Virus record (IMG/VR): IMGVR_UViG_3300046804_001245
Location: 42,883 to 106,882 of that record
Source: a virus
Strand: one strand, 5' to 3'
Length of the DNA: 64,000 nt
Position numbers and translations under genes: made by a program. This document shows, piece by piece, positions 55,545 to 64,000 of the stretch; the first letter of the stretch is position 1, and the number at the start of each line of letters is the position of its first letter. Below the pieces are notes generated by a model, which worked only from the letters and a program-made list of their open reading frames with translations, had not been told where the DNA came from and made no database searches.

Positions 55545-56042
55545 ATGTCATATGAAGTTTTTGATAACTACTTAGACAAAGAAATTTTTAAATCAATACA
55601 AAGTGTTTTTATAAATAATTATAATTTTCCTTGGTATTATCATGATGGAATTGCAAAAAAAGAATCTGATAAGGAAATTCATAAATTTCAATTTATTCAT
55701 ATGTTGTTTAGAGAAAATCAAGGTGTTTCTTCAGACTTTTATCAATATATAGTTCCGTTAATAGAAAAAATAAACACTCCAATGCTTATAAGAGTAAAGG
55801 CAAATCTTGGGACTGTAACTCCTAAACATATAAAAGGCGGATTTCATGTAGATACAAAATTTAACCATAAAACAGCAGTATTTTATTTAAATACTAATAA
55901 TGGATATACACTTTTTGAAAATGGAGAAAAAGTCGAAAGTCTTGAAAATAGACTAGTAGTATTTGATTCTAATATTCCACATACTGGTGTTTCTCAAACA
56001 GATACAAAAGTACGCTGTTTATTAAATATAAATTATTTTTAA
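55545..56042 (+). CDS. 2-oxoglutarate/Fe(II)-dependent dioxygenase
   Basis: One hundred and sixty-five residues. The iron triad is His101-x-Asp103 (FHVDTKF) and His146 (IPHTG), and Arg157 (KVRCLLN) would bind 2-oxoglutarate, as in the prolyl-hydroxylase branch of the family. Similar small enzymes lie among fibre genes in marine phages with unknown targets. Here it ends three bases before a glycosyltransferase, and a collagen-like fibre follows, so hydroxylation of that fibre is an attractive hypothesis. Confidence 0.85.
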   Translation: MSYEVFDNYLDKEIFKSIQSVFINNYNFPWYYHDGIAKKESDKEIHKFQFIHMLFRENQGVSSDFYQYIVPLIEKINTPMLIRVKANLGTVTPKHIKGGFHVDTKFNHKTAVFYLNTNNGYTLFENGEKVESLENRLVVFDSNIPHTGVSQTDTKVRCLLNINYF

Positions 56043-56045
56043 TAC

Positions 56046-57113
56046 ATGTCAAATATGCGTTTTCATGTAATATCATTACCTCATACAAACACGACTAAAG
56101 ACTTTGTATGGTGCGCCTATACGGAAAAAGTCCGTAGATTTTGCAACATGATGAAGTCATTAGGTCATACAGTTTATTTATATGCTGGAACACAAAATGA
56201 GTCGGAAGTAGATGAACTCATAACCTGTATATCAGAAGAAGATAGACTTGCTTATAATGCCGAACCAGATCTAGAAAACATATTATTCGACACCAGCAAT
56301 AAATATTGGCAAATGTTCAATAGCACAGCAATAAAAGAAATGTCTAAAAGAATTGAAGAAAAAGATTTTATTTGTGTAATTGCTGGTAATTGTCAAAAGC
56401 CAATAGCAGATGCATTTCCAAATAATATGACCGTGGAATTTGGAATTGGATATACAGGAACATTTTCTAACTACAGAGTATTTGAATCGTATGCTTGGAT
56501 GCATAGCGTTTATGCTGCACATAAAGATCCATATACAATTAATGGAAAGTTTTATGATACTGTAATTCCTGGTTATCTTGATCCCGCCATGTTTCCGTAT
56601 CAGCCAGAAAAAGGCGACTATTATCTTTACATTGGCAGAATGATAGAACGCAAAGGCGTTCAAATTGCTGCAGAGACTTGTAAAGAATTAGGCGCTAAAC
56701 TTATTTTGGCTGGATCTGGAAATGATATTCCAAAATACGGAGAGTATGTCGGATCAGTTGGTGCAGAAAAAAGAGCAGAACTTATGGGTAAAGCTATCGC
56801 AGTATTTGTTCCAACACTTTATATTGAACCGTTTGGTAATGTTAATATAGAGGCTCAAGCCTGCGGAACGCCAGTCATTACCACAGACTGGGGAGCATTT
56901 ACAGAAACTGTAGTTCATGGCGTTACTGGTTATAGATGCCATACTCTTGACGAATTTTGCAAGGCGGCGGAAGATGTAAAATCTCTAGACACCTATGCTA
57001 TTCATAAACGAGCAGTAGACCTATATTCAGTAGACACTATTAAATATATGTATGAAAAGTACTTTTATAGGCTTATGAACCTATGGGGTAAAGGCTGGTA
57101 CGAAAGGTCATAG
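56046..57113 (+). CDS. Glycosyltransferase, GT4-like
   Basis: Three hundred and fifty-five residues, GT-B fold. YIGRMIERKGVQIAAE and VPTLYIEPFGNVNIEAQACGTPVI are the donor-binding signature with the E-x7-E pair. It lies between the oxygenase and the collagen-like fibre. No signal peptide or membrane segment, so it acts in the cytoplasm before assembly. Confidence 0.87.
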   Translation: MSNMRFHVISLPHTNTTKDFVWCAYTEKVRRFCNMMKSLGHTVYLYAGTQNESEVDELITCISEEDRLAYNAEPDLENILFDTSNKYWQMFNSTAIKEMSKRIEEKDFICVIAGNCQKPIADAFPNNMTVEFGIGYTGTFSNYRVFESYAWMHSVYAAHKDPYTINGKFYDTVIPGYLDPAMFPYQPEKGDYYLYIGRMIERKGVQIAAETCKELGAKLILAGSGNDIPKYGEYVGSVGAEKRAELMGKAIAVFVPTLYIEPFGNVNIEAQACGTPVITTDWGAFTETVVHGVTGYRCHTLDEFCKAAEDVKSLDTYAIHKRAVDLYSVDTIKYMYEKYFYRLMNLWGKGWYERS

Positions 57114-57116
57114 TGG

Positions 57117-57122
57117 TATAAT
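57117..57122 (+). promoter_or_regulatory. Promoter -10 (TATAAT), leaderless
   Basis: Ends six bases before the ATG at 57129, so the collagen-like fibre can be transcribed separately from the modifying enzymes. Confidence 0.5.
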
Positions 57123-57128
57123 AAAGAA

Positions 57129-58526
57129 ATGCCAACAACGTCTAAGAATTTTCGATTCCCTGATTACCCAGATCAGCCAGACATTCCGCAACATTTTGAA
57201 AATTTGGCTAATGATATAGATAATTATCTAACAGCAAATCCTGGTGCAACAGGTCCTACAGGACCACAAGGTGCATCTGGTCCATCTGGTCCCGCTGGAC
57301 CATCTGGAGCAACAGGCGCACAAGGTACAACTGGTCCAACTGGACCGCAAGGTATTCAAGGTGTTCAAGGTGTAACTGGTCCTCAAGGCACAACTGGTCC
57401 TACAGGACCACAAGGAATAGCAGGCCCAACTGGTGCTACAGGTCCACAAGGATCAACAGGACCTCAAGGTGTAACAGGTCCACAAGGCGCAGGCGTAACA
57501 ATTTTAGGAACATATGCAACATTAGGCGCATTGCAAACAGCGCATCCAACTGGATCTCTTGGAGATGGTTATGTTGTTGCAGGAGATTTATATGTATGGG
57601 ATGGAACACAATGGCTTAATGTTGGACCACTTCAAGGTCCACAAGGTGCAACAGGAGCTACAGGAGTTCAAGGCGCAACTGGACCTCAAGGAACAACTGG
57701 CTTACAAGGACCAACTGGCCCACAAGGCATTCAAGGAGCAACTGGTCCACAAGGGATTCAAGGTATTCAAGGAATTACTGGTCCACAAGGACCAACAGGC
57801 GCAACAGGTCTAACTGGTGCAACAGGTGCAAATGGAGTATTTACAATTGTTTCAAGTACGCCACCATCATCACCAGTTTCTGGGCAAGCTTGGTACAATT
57901 CAGATAACGGTTTAACTTATATTTATTATGATTCTTATTGGATAGAAACTGGAAACTCTTTAGCTGGCCCTACTGGCGTACAGGGTCCAACTGGTGCAAC
58001 AGGTCCGCAAGGAGCAACGGGAGCTGGATCAACTGGTCCAACTGGACCACAAGGTGATGTTGGTGCAACAGGTGCTACAGGTCCGCAAGGATTAGGAAAA
58101 GTAGTTCAAGTTGTTACTGGAAGCTCTTCTCAATATGTAGCTTCAAATTCATTGCAAGGTACAAAACAGGACACTACTTTACAGGCAACAATTACCCCTA
58201 CATCGGCATCAAATAATATTCTTATTATTTTCCACCAAGCCTATAATAAAACTAACGACTCTCAGCTATCAAGTCTTTGGCTTGAATTATGGAAAGATAA
58301 CAGTTTAGTTAAGCAGTTTACAATAGATGCAGGATGGTCTAATACGTATCTACCAGCGCATACTTGGAAAGGACTAGTTTATAGTGGAAGCCATTTACAT
58401 AGTCCATCAACAACATCTGCTATTACATATAAAACAAAATTTACTGGAGGATATGGTCATATAAGTGTTAATGATGGAGTCATTACTGGCGGCAGTACAA
58501 TGATTTTGATGGAGGTAACGCCATGA
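57129..58526 (+). CDS. Collagen-like tail fibre protein
   Basis: Four hundred and sixty-five residues. Three Gly-X-Y blocks (about 28, 22 and 13 triplets, the first at residues 39-122) separated by small beta segments, then a C-terminal tip of about 150 residues ([21 protein letters not shown]...). Triplets are [12 protein letters not shown] and the like: Pro mostly at X, Thr or Gln at Y. Such blocks form trimeric rods. Thr at Y resembles glycosylated bacterial spore collagen (BclA), which fits the adjoining glycosyltransferase. Confidence 0.88.
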   Translation: MPTTSKNFRFPDYPDQPDIPQHFENLANDIDNYLTANPGATGPTGPQGASGPSGPAGPSGATGAQGTTGPTGPQGIQGVQGVTGPQGTTGPTGPQGIAGPTGATGPQGSTGPQGVTGPQGAGVTILGTYATLGALQTAHPTGSLGDGYVVAGDLYVWDGTQWLNVGPLQGPQGATGATGVQGATGPQGTTGLQGPTGPQGIQGATGPQGIQGIQGITGPQGPTGATGLTGATGANGVFTIVSSTPPSSPVSGQAWYNSDNGLTYIYYDSYWIETGNSLAGPTGVQGPTGATGPQGATGAGSTGPTGPQGDVGATGATGPQGLGKVVQVVTGSSSQYVASNSLQGTKQDTTLQATITPTSASNNILIIFHQAYNKTNDSQLSSLWLELWKDNSLVKQFTIDAGWSNTYLPAHTWKGLVYSGSHLHSPSTTSAITYKTKFTGGYGHISVNDGVITGGSTMILMEVTP

Positions 58527-58804
58527 CAATTAATTTAGGACAGGCTATAGGATCAGAAACGCTAAAGATGCTAGTCCCAGATAATATTAGATGGACAATA
58601 TATGGAGATCAGTATTCTGGAATAATTTGGCATGATGGAGATCCTTATATTACAGAAGAAGAATTTAATCAGGGAAAGATTGATGTTATTGAATATCTAG
58701 AGCAAAAAGAATTAGAAAAGCAAAATAAACGACAGGCAGCAATAAATAAATTACAGCAATTAGGATTGACTGAAGAAGATATTCAGTTAATAGTGGGTAT
58801 CTGA
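58523..58804 (+). CDS. Fibre-associated small protein, 93 aa
   Basis: Beta-rich start, a charged helix and the end LGLTEEDIQLIVGI shared with 41178. Overlaps the collagen-like gene by four bases. A chaperone or assembly role is likely. Confidence 0.6.
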   Translation: MTINLGQAIGSETLKMLVPDNIRWTIYGDQYSGIIWHDGDPYITEEEFNQGKIDVIEYLEQKELEKQNKRQAAINKLQQLGLTEEDIQLIVGI

Positions 58805-58805
58805 T

Positions 58806-59150
58806 ATGCCAATGGATTTTCCTAACTCTCCCGCCCTTAATGATACATTTACAGTAAGTGGAACTACTTGGATATGGAATGGCACAACGTGGAATGTAGT
58901 AAGAACTTCCGCAGGCGCAACAGGACCTTCTGGACCAGCAGGCGCAACAGGACCAACTGGGCCGCAAGGTACAGCAGGTACAAACGGAACTAATGGCGCA
59001 GTAGGCGCAACTGGTTCAACAGGACCAGCTGGATCTAATGCTACATCATATTCTAATGGTACAAATACATCTAATACTAATAAAATTTTTTATACTACTG
59101 GCGCTCAACCAACTGGGACGGCAGCTGGAGACCTCTGGGTAACTTACTAA
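58806..59150 (+). CDS. Small collagen-like protein, 114 aa
   Basis: A FPNSPALNDTFTVSGTTWIWNG module (also frequent in phage fibres), a Gly-X-Y block of about 14 triplets (residues 39-80), and a TGAQPTGTAAGDLWVTY end. Starts two bases after the previous stop. Confidence 0.75.
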   Translation: MPMDFPNSPALNDTFTVSGTTWIWNGTTWNVVRTSAGATGPSGPAGATGPTGPQGTAGTNGTNGAVGATGSTGPAGSNATSYSNGTNTSNTNKIFYTTGAQPTGTAAGDLWVTY

Positions 59151-59151
59151 T

Positions 59152-59868
59152 ATGGGTCTTAAAGTATATAATGGCTCATCATGGAGTTCACAAGCAACTG
59201 ATTTTAAACTATACAATGGTTCTTCATGGACTCAAATACAAACTGCTTATGTATACGATGGATCTCAATGGCGTCAATTTTGGCCAGAAGCACCAGTAAA
59301 TACAGTATCGCCAACTGTTTCTTTTTCTCAAAATGCTTGGAATTATGGAGCTGGGCAAAATGCCACAGTTACTAGTGGTACATGGACAAATAGTCCAACA
59401 AGTTATAGCTATCAATGGTATTATAAGCCAAATGGTGGATCTTGGACAACAGTTTCTGGAGGAACATCGTCTACTTTATATTTAGCAGGGTCTTTAGCTG
59501 GAGCTCAAATAAAAGTTGGAGTTACCGCAACAAATGCTAGAGGATCCACTACTGTAGAGATACAGCCAGCAGCAGGATCAGCTCTTCAGCCACAAGCGTT
59601 GAGCGGATTGAATGCAAGTAAAACTGGATATGGACAGGTTTCCGCATCCTGGAATTCTTCAATAGGAGCAACAGTATATCAAATACAGTATTCTATGGGA
59701 GCAGGATATGTTAATACAACAACAACAAGCACTAGCTGGAGTATAAGCAATATAACTCCTGGTCCAACATTTAGCTTATATGTAGCACCCGCAACTGCAA
59801 ATAACGGTTGGTCGTTTTCACCACTGCCAGGAAATGGTCAGCAAGTTTTTGTTTCGAATTTACCATAA
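59152..59868 (+). CDS. Fibre or adhesin protein with Ig/fibronectin-like domains, 238 aa
   Basis: Repeated K-x-Y-N-G-S-S-W motif at the start, then two Ig-like or fibronectin-III-like domains. No membrane segment. Likely an additional adhesin. Confidence 0.7.
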   Translation: MGLKVYNGSSWSSQATDFKLYNGSSWTQIQTAYVYDGSQWRQFWPEAPVNTVSPTVSFSQNAWNYGAGQNATVTSGTWTNSPTSYSYQWYYKPNGGSWTTVSGGTSSTLYLAGSLAGAQIKVGVTATNARGSTTVEIQPAAGSALQPQALSGLNASKTGYGQVSASWNSSIGATVYQIQYSMGAGYVNTTTTSTSWSISNITPGPTFSLYVAPATANNGWSFSPLPGNGQQVFVSNLP

Positions 59869-59880
59869 AAGGAGGAATAA

Positions 59881-60087
59881 ATGACTACATATGAATATTT
59901 AACAGATGCTGAAAAAACAGCAATTCGTGAATCTGCTATGCGTGGTCTAGAGTATCATATATATACCCTAGAACAACAGTTGTTAATTGCAAATGCAGCA
60001 AACGAAATAGACAGCAATGCAATACAACAAATTGAGTCTGCAATTGCAGAAAAGCAAGCTCAAATTCAAATTCTAAAGCAGGCCTAA
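59881..60087 (+). CDS. 68-aa coiled-coil protein
   Basis: Almost wholly helical, Glu/Gln/Ala-rich. AGGAGG site. Possibly a stalk or assembly peptide between adhesin genes. Confidence 0.6.
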   Translation: MTTYEYLTDAEKTAIRESAMRGLEYHIYTLEQQLLIANAANEIDSNAIQQIESAIAEKQAQIQILKQA

Positions 60088-60088
60088 A

Positions 60089-60418
60089 ATGTCTTACAAA
60101 GCGACAGTGCTATATGACTATCCAATTGCGTATTACCCTTTGGATGACTTGACTACTGTCGATTTAGTAACAGACTATAATGACATACTCTCACAATTTT
60201 CTTCATATCAAGATATATTAGATAATGTATCTTCATATGCAAATTTGTATGGTGATGTTGCATATGATCATTCTGGATGTGAAAATGACTCTAATTATAT
60301 TGGAGATCCAGAGTCTGGAATTTTACCAATTGTTTCTGGTAACGGTAGATCAACAAAAATAACAAATTTAAACTCTATAGTTTATACAATAGTGAATGAC
60401 TACAGTGGCGGTGCATAA
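60089..60418 (+). CDS. N-terminal part of a LamG-like domain protein, 109 aa
   Basis: Begins with Y-P-I-A-Y-Y-P-L-D-D, the usual first strand of a LamG/concanavalin-like sandwich. The stop overlaps the next ATG (TAATG), and the following gene continues the same fold (FTIEFWFYP). The two may be one protein split by a frameshift or a reinitiation pair. Confidence 0.6.
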   Translation: MSYKATVLYDYPIAYYPLDDLTTVDLVTDYNDILSQFSSYQDILDNVSSYANLYGDVAYDHSGCENDSNYIGDPESGILPIVSGNGRSTKITNLNSIVYTIVNDYSGGA

Positions 60419-61953
60419 TGTTTGGAAAAAAATATTATTCTGATAATGATTTTACTATTGAATTCTGGTTTTATCCTCAAATCGTTTCAACATCAGAAAT
60501 TCCTTTAGTAGGAGACTCCACAGAAGATATAGGAGTATTTTATCAAAAAGGTAATATAGTATTTAAATTGGATTCAGAAAGTTTAGAATACACTCTTTCG
60601 TCTACTAATAAAGTTTTTCATATAGCGTGTGTATATTCAGTTACTTCCGCCTCTATTTATATAAATGGGGCTTTAGTTCAGTATAAAGTCCTGCCTAATT
60701 TTGAATTTACAAACACCAGTTTAAATTTAGCCACTGGTCCAACTCCTAGCTCAAACGATTCATTTTTAATCAATAGCGTAGCAATATACAGATACGGATT
60801 GTCACAGTCTCAAATACTATATCATTTTGCACAAGGACAGGGATTACCTGCAATTCAAATAGCAGATCCAGCAGGAGGAGAATTATTTGAACTTTATGAT
60901 AATGAGGTTTCTTCATCTTATAAATTTCAGTATCCGTACAGCAAAAGTTGGGATCAACTAACAACTTCTGGCCTAACATATAACCAGTCTTTAGATTGTC
61001 TTGAAATAACAGAAACAGAAAATTCTGCATCCAGCACAGTTACAATAGAAGATTTTATTTCTATCCCGACATCAGCAACTTTAGATTCTTCTAAAATAGA
61101 ATGGGACGGCGACAATGGAATTACAGTTGAAGCAAGTATAGATGGAATAAATTATACAAGTTGTATAAATGGACAGCAGGTGCCAAATTATACTTTAAAT
61201 AGTTTTTCATCAAGTGGTAATTTGTATTTAAGAATAACATTTACCTCTACCGATACATCAAGATATATTCCAAGACTGTACAATTTAGATATACTATTTT
61301 ACAATAACTATAGGAGATATTCTTATAATGGTACTGGATACTTAGCAACATTAGAACAGCATGCTGGAATATCGGACTATAATATATCTTTAGGAAAATT
61401 GCCTTATGACATCTTGTCTAGAAATAGCAGAAATGGCCTCAGAACTGTTGTAGACTCTGGATTTGAAATTACTACAAATAAAGGAATAAGGACTATAGAA
61501 TTTTTCTATACACCAAATGCCTTGACAGATAGCGGTTTAATTTCTACGACAGCTACAAATGGATATGCCGCCTCAACATTACGCTGGAGTAATTCTGGCA
61601 CAATGTCTAAGACTAATATTTCTGCCATATACGTAAATGGGGTAAATAAGACATCTCAAACCAACGTTTCAGGCATATTTAAAGCAGGGCAATTACACCA
61701 TGTCATAGTCGTATTTGCGTCGGCGGTATCAAGTGATATTAGATTCAATTATTCAGTAAATGGATCGGTATCAGCCCTATACCAATATATTACTTTATAT
61801 GAGACAGCTTTTAATTCAACCCAAGCTGCCGCCAACTATGATCTATATATTCGTAAGCAAACTTCAACAATTACAGACTCTTCGACTCCTATTCTGACAG
61901 AAACAAGCGCAACGGCATATAATAATGACTGGATTGTGGTTCAAAGTATATAA
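60418..61953 (+). CDS. LamG/concanavalin-like adhesin, 511 aa
   Basis: FTIEFWFYP and later IYINGALV strands continue the sandwich begun in the preceding gene. A second sandwich begins near residue 340 (GIRTIEFFYTPN). Carbohydrate binding is the common role of such domains in phage tails. Transcription ends near the hairpin at 61954. Confidence 0.7.
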   Translation: MFGKKYYSDNDFTIEFWFYPQIVSTSEIPLVGDSTEDIGVFYQKGNIVFKLDSESLEYTLSSTNKVFHIACVYSVTSASIYINGALVQYKVLPNFEFTNTSLNLATGPTPSSNDSFLINSVAIYRYGLSQSQILYHFAQGQGLPAIQIADPAGGELFELYDNEVSSSYKFQYPYSKSWDQLTTSGLTYNQSLDCLEITETENSASSTVTIEDFISIPTSATLDSSKIEWDGDNGITVEASIDGINYTSCINGQQVPNYTLNSFSSSGNLYLRITFTSTDTSRYIPRLYNLDILFYNNYRRYSYNGTGYLATLEQHAGISDYNISLGKLPYDILSRNSRNGLRTVVDSGFEITTNKGIRTIEFFYTPNALTDSGLISTTATNGYAASTLRWSNSGTMSKTNISAIYVNGVNKTSQTNVSGIFKAGQLHHVIVVFASAVSSDIRFNYSVNGSVSALYQYITLYETAFNSTQAAANYDLYIRKQTSTITDSSTPILTETSATAYNNDWIVVQSI

Positions 61954-61976
61954 TTTTGTCATTTGGCATGACAAAA
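61954..61976. terminator. Hairpin TTTTGTCA-N7-TGACAAAA
   Basis: Eight-base perfect stem after the last fibre gene; symmetrical T/A tracts allow termination in either direction. Confidence 0.65.
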
Positions 61977-61979
61977 AGC

Positions 61980-62008
61980 TGGACTTAGACTGGCAAAGAT
62001 GGTAAAAT
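61980..62008 (+). promoter_or_regulatory. Promoter of the head operon (TGGACT-N17-TAAAAT)
   Basis: The -10 ends eight bases before the ATG at 62017. Confidence 0.55.
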
Positions 62009-62016
62009 AAATACCT

Positions 62017-62373
62017 ATGGATATTAAGAACAAGAGCATAAAGGTAGGACCAGAAGAAACAACTCTGGGAATATATGTATGGGAAATGCCAGACGGGCGT
62101 TGGATTGGCGATGATGATGGCAACTTCCTATCTATAACCTCCATGAAAGGCAATCGCTCTCGCATAGATGCCCTTGCCAGAGAAGTAAGATCATATGGAA
62201 TTTATGAAGGGCAGCCAGTATTCCTATCGGGCCGTCGTAAAATTGATGATGAAGAATTTGAATATCAGCAACAAAGGCTAAAGTGGGGCCTAACACCAGA
62301 TCCACTAGACATAGGCGTTTATAAGGAAGAAACAAGGAAGGCTCAGCAAAATGGCAACAATGTTCGAAGATAA
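62017..62373 (+). CDS. Small structural or head-associated protein, 118 aa
   Basis: Motifs LGIYVWEMPDGRWIGDDDGN and SRIDALAREVRSYG. A conserved small protein found directly before the portal gene in several actinophages. Overlaps the portal start by 23 bases. Function unproven. Confidence 0.65.
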   Translation: MDIKNKSIKVGPEETTLGIYVWEMPDGRWIGDDDGNFLSITSMKGNRSRIDALAREVRSYGIYEGQPVFLSGRRKIDDEEFEYQQQRLKWGLTPDPLDIGVYKEETRKAQQNGNNVRR

Positions 62374-63940
62374 TTCACAAGAATTAGATACTGGCGTACA
62401 CGCATACACAGCATCAGATTTCCACATACCGTCAGCAAGCGTTGTAAAAACAACAGACGTATTTATGGCCTCTGGCGAAGATTTACAAAAGATTTCTGGG
62501 CTAAGTCCTGCATTCCGACGCAAGATGAGCCGTACAATTCAAAAGAGATTTGTTGGCCTTGATGGGGCGGAGACACAACAGAATCTTCTTGCACAAGCCA
62601 TTACTGGCTATGCAATGTTTGACCTTATTGAGCCTCCATATAACCTTGAATATCTTTCACATATTTATGAAATTTCTCCATACAACTATGCAGCAATTAA
62701 CGCCAAGGTTTCAAACATTGTAGGTCTTGGATATGACTTTATTGAAACACGCAAAACAATGGATGCAATTGATGGGATTGATAACGAAAATCAATTAGAG
62801 CGGGCACGTAGAAAGCTTGACAGACTTCGTCAAGATCTACATGAGTGGCTAGAAGATTGCAATGAAGAAGAAACATTTAAAGAGACTCTAATTAAGTTTT
62901 ATGTAGATGTAGAAGCAACAGGAAATGGCTATCTAGAGGTTGGTAGGACAACCTCTGGAAAGATAGGATATATCGGACATATTCCTTCAAAGACAATGCG
63001 TGTCCGTCGTCTTCGTGATGGCTTTATTCAATTGCTTTATGGCAAGGCTGTATTCTTCCGTAATTTTGCAGATCAGCAAACTCCTAATCCAATTGCGGAC
63101 GGCAGCGATAGACCAAATGAAATTATCCACTTTAAGAAATATACCCCACGTAATAACTACTATGGTATCCCAGACATCGTAGCAGCATCAAATGCTATGG
63201 CTGGAAATGAATTTGCTGGTAAATATAACCTTGACTATTTTGAAAATAAGGCAGTACCACGTTATATTATTACGGTAAAAGGTGCAAAGCTCTCAACAGA
63301 GTCAGAGCGTAAATTGCTGGAATTTTTCCAGGTCGGTCTTAAAGGAAAGAATCACCGCTCACTATATATTCCTCTTCCAGCCGATTCCCCAGACTCTAAG
63401 GTTGAATTTAAAATGGAGCCAGTTGAGGCGGGAGCACAAGAATCTTCATTTAACGTATATCGTCAATCTAACCGTGATGAAATATTAATGGCTCACCGTG
63501 TCCCAATTTCTAAAATTGGTAGCCCACAAGGAATTTCTTTGGCAAATGCCCGTGATGCAGATAAAACATTTAAAGAGCAGGTATGTAAGCCAGTCCAAGA
63601 TATTTTAGAAAAGAAACTAAATAAATTAATTGAAGAAATGACTGATGCCCTTCAAATTAAATTTAATGAATTGTCGCTTACTGACGAAGATACTCAATCT
63701 AAGATTGATGAGCGTTATTTAAGAATGCAGGTAATTACCCCAAATGAAGTTCGTATTCGCAAGGGTATGGTTCCAATGGATGGCGGGGACGAAGTAGTAC
63801 AATTAAAGCCACAACAGCAGGCGGAAGTAAGAGCCCAGGCTGGAAATACCAGAACAAGAGACCAAGAAAGGGATAATAATTCCCCAGATATTTCGGGGGA
63901 AGCTAGAAATCCTCAAGGTGAAGGCAGACAGGTTGAGTAA
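62351..63940 (+). CDS. Portal protein
   Basis: Five hundred and twenty-nine residues. Overall pattern (EPPYNLEYLSHIYE at the start, a GNGYLEVGRT strand, EIIHFKKYTPRNNYYGIPDI, the long clip/stem helices, ANARDADKTFKEQ, and LRMQVITPNEVRIRKGM near the end) is that of phage portal proteins of the PBSX/HK97-like type. It forms the dodecameric DNA entry ring. Complete in the window. The last 60 bases of the window contain a weak -10-like AT stretch and no full gene. Confidence 0.9.
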   Translation: MATMFEDNSQELDTGVHAYTASDFHIPSASVVKTTDVFMASGEDLQKISGLSPAFRRKMSRTIQKRFVGLDGAETQQNLLAQAITGYAMFDLIEPPYNLEYLSHIYEISPYNYAAINAKVSNIVGLGYDFIETRKTMDAIDGIDNENQLERARRKLDRLRQDLHEWLEDCNEEETFKETLIKFYVDVEATGNGYLEVGRTTSGKIGYIGHIPSKTMRVRRLRDGFIQLLYGKAVFFRNFADQQTPNPIADGSDRPNEIIHFKKYTPRNNYYGIPDIVAASNAMAGNEFAGKYNLDYFENKAVPRYIITVKGAKLSTESERKLLEFFQVGLKGKNHRSLYIPLPADSPDSKVEFKMEPVEAGAQESSFNVYRQSNRDEILMAHRVPISKIGSPQGISLANARDADKTFKEQVCKPVQDILEKKLNKLIEEMTDALQIKFNELSLTDEDTQSKIDERYLRMQVITPNEVRIRKGMVPMDGGDEVVQLKPQQQAEVRAQAGNTRTRDQERDNNSPDISGEARNPQGEGRQVE

Positions 63941-64000
63941 TACTACTCAACTGATTATTTGCCTTATATATAATAACGTTATAAAATTAAGCATATGAAT

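Noticed and set aside
32653-61953. Invertible fibre segment
   Set aside because: No inverted repeats flanking tip regions and no serine or tyrosine recombinase gene were found in the window.

Overview
The window is a contiguous segment of a tailed, double-stranded DNA bacteriophage genome. It contains a portal protein, more than twenty tail-fibre and adhesin genes, a CHAP endolysin with small membrane proteins, a second lytic enzyme, nucleotide metabolism genes and one tRNA. The DNA is AT-rich. The host is most plausibly a low-GC actinobacterium, for example the freshwater acI/Nanopelagicales group. The clues are a WhiB-type iron-sulphur protein, a miniature protein resembling the DNA-binding half of Lsr2, many leaderless start codons, operators of the CRP/GlxR type, and a secreted alanine-rich surface protein whose composition differs from its neighbours. 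The host is an inference, not a proof.

Layout. (1) 1-4053, + strand: end of a proline-rich virion protein, small membrane proteins, a lipoprotein, the CHAP endolysin and a conserved 353-aa phage protein. (2) 4054-13686, + strand: accessory genes, many under 80 residues. They include WhiB, a proteasome-like Ntn hydrolase, a secreted subtilase, a pyrimidine-dimer glycosylase, thioredoxin, a secreted surface protein, lysine-rich basic proteins, zinc-ribbon microproteins and a PD-(D/E)XK nuclease. (3) 13687-14148: a gene-free AT-rich boundary between converging transcription units. (4) 14149-26102, - strand: about 35 small genes, a DUF932 gene, a GP88-like gene and tRNA-Asp. Most transcription units here begin with an unusual promoter-like signature, TGTCRG-N10-TATAAT. 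Seven of these have a CRP/GlxR-type palindrome (six perfect, one with a mismatch) placed 63-78 bp upstream of the predicted start. (5) 26103-30261: a mosaic junction with a parS-like palindrome, an HNH gene, two fibre-like genes on the - strand, a structured non-coding stretch, a second lytic enzyme and a glycosyltransferase. (6) 30349-32577: class II ribonucleotide reductase and a small membrane protein. (7) 32653-61953, + strand: a 29-kb array of fibre and adhesin genes with shared, duplicated modules. It is interrupted by an HNH gene and by a 2-oxoglutarate oxygenase plus glycosyltransferase pair immediately upstream of a collagen-like fibre. (8) 62017-63940: a small structural protein and the portal.

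How the parts fit. The - strand block looks like the early/middle takeover region. Its promoter signature could be read by a phage factor that redirects host RNA polymerase, with possible input from the host cAMP receptor. The + strand accessory genes supply repair, nucleotide supply (NrdJ with thioredoxin) and proteins sent to the host surface. The fibre array gives the virion many alternative adhesins. The oxygenase and glycosyltransferase beside the collagen-like fibre suggest post-translational decoration of that fibre.
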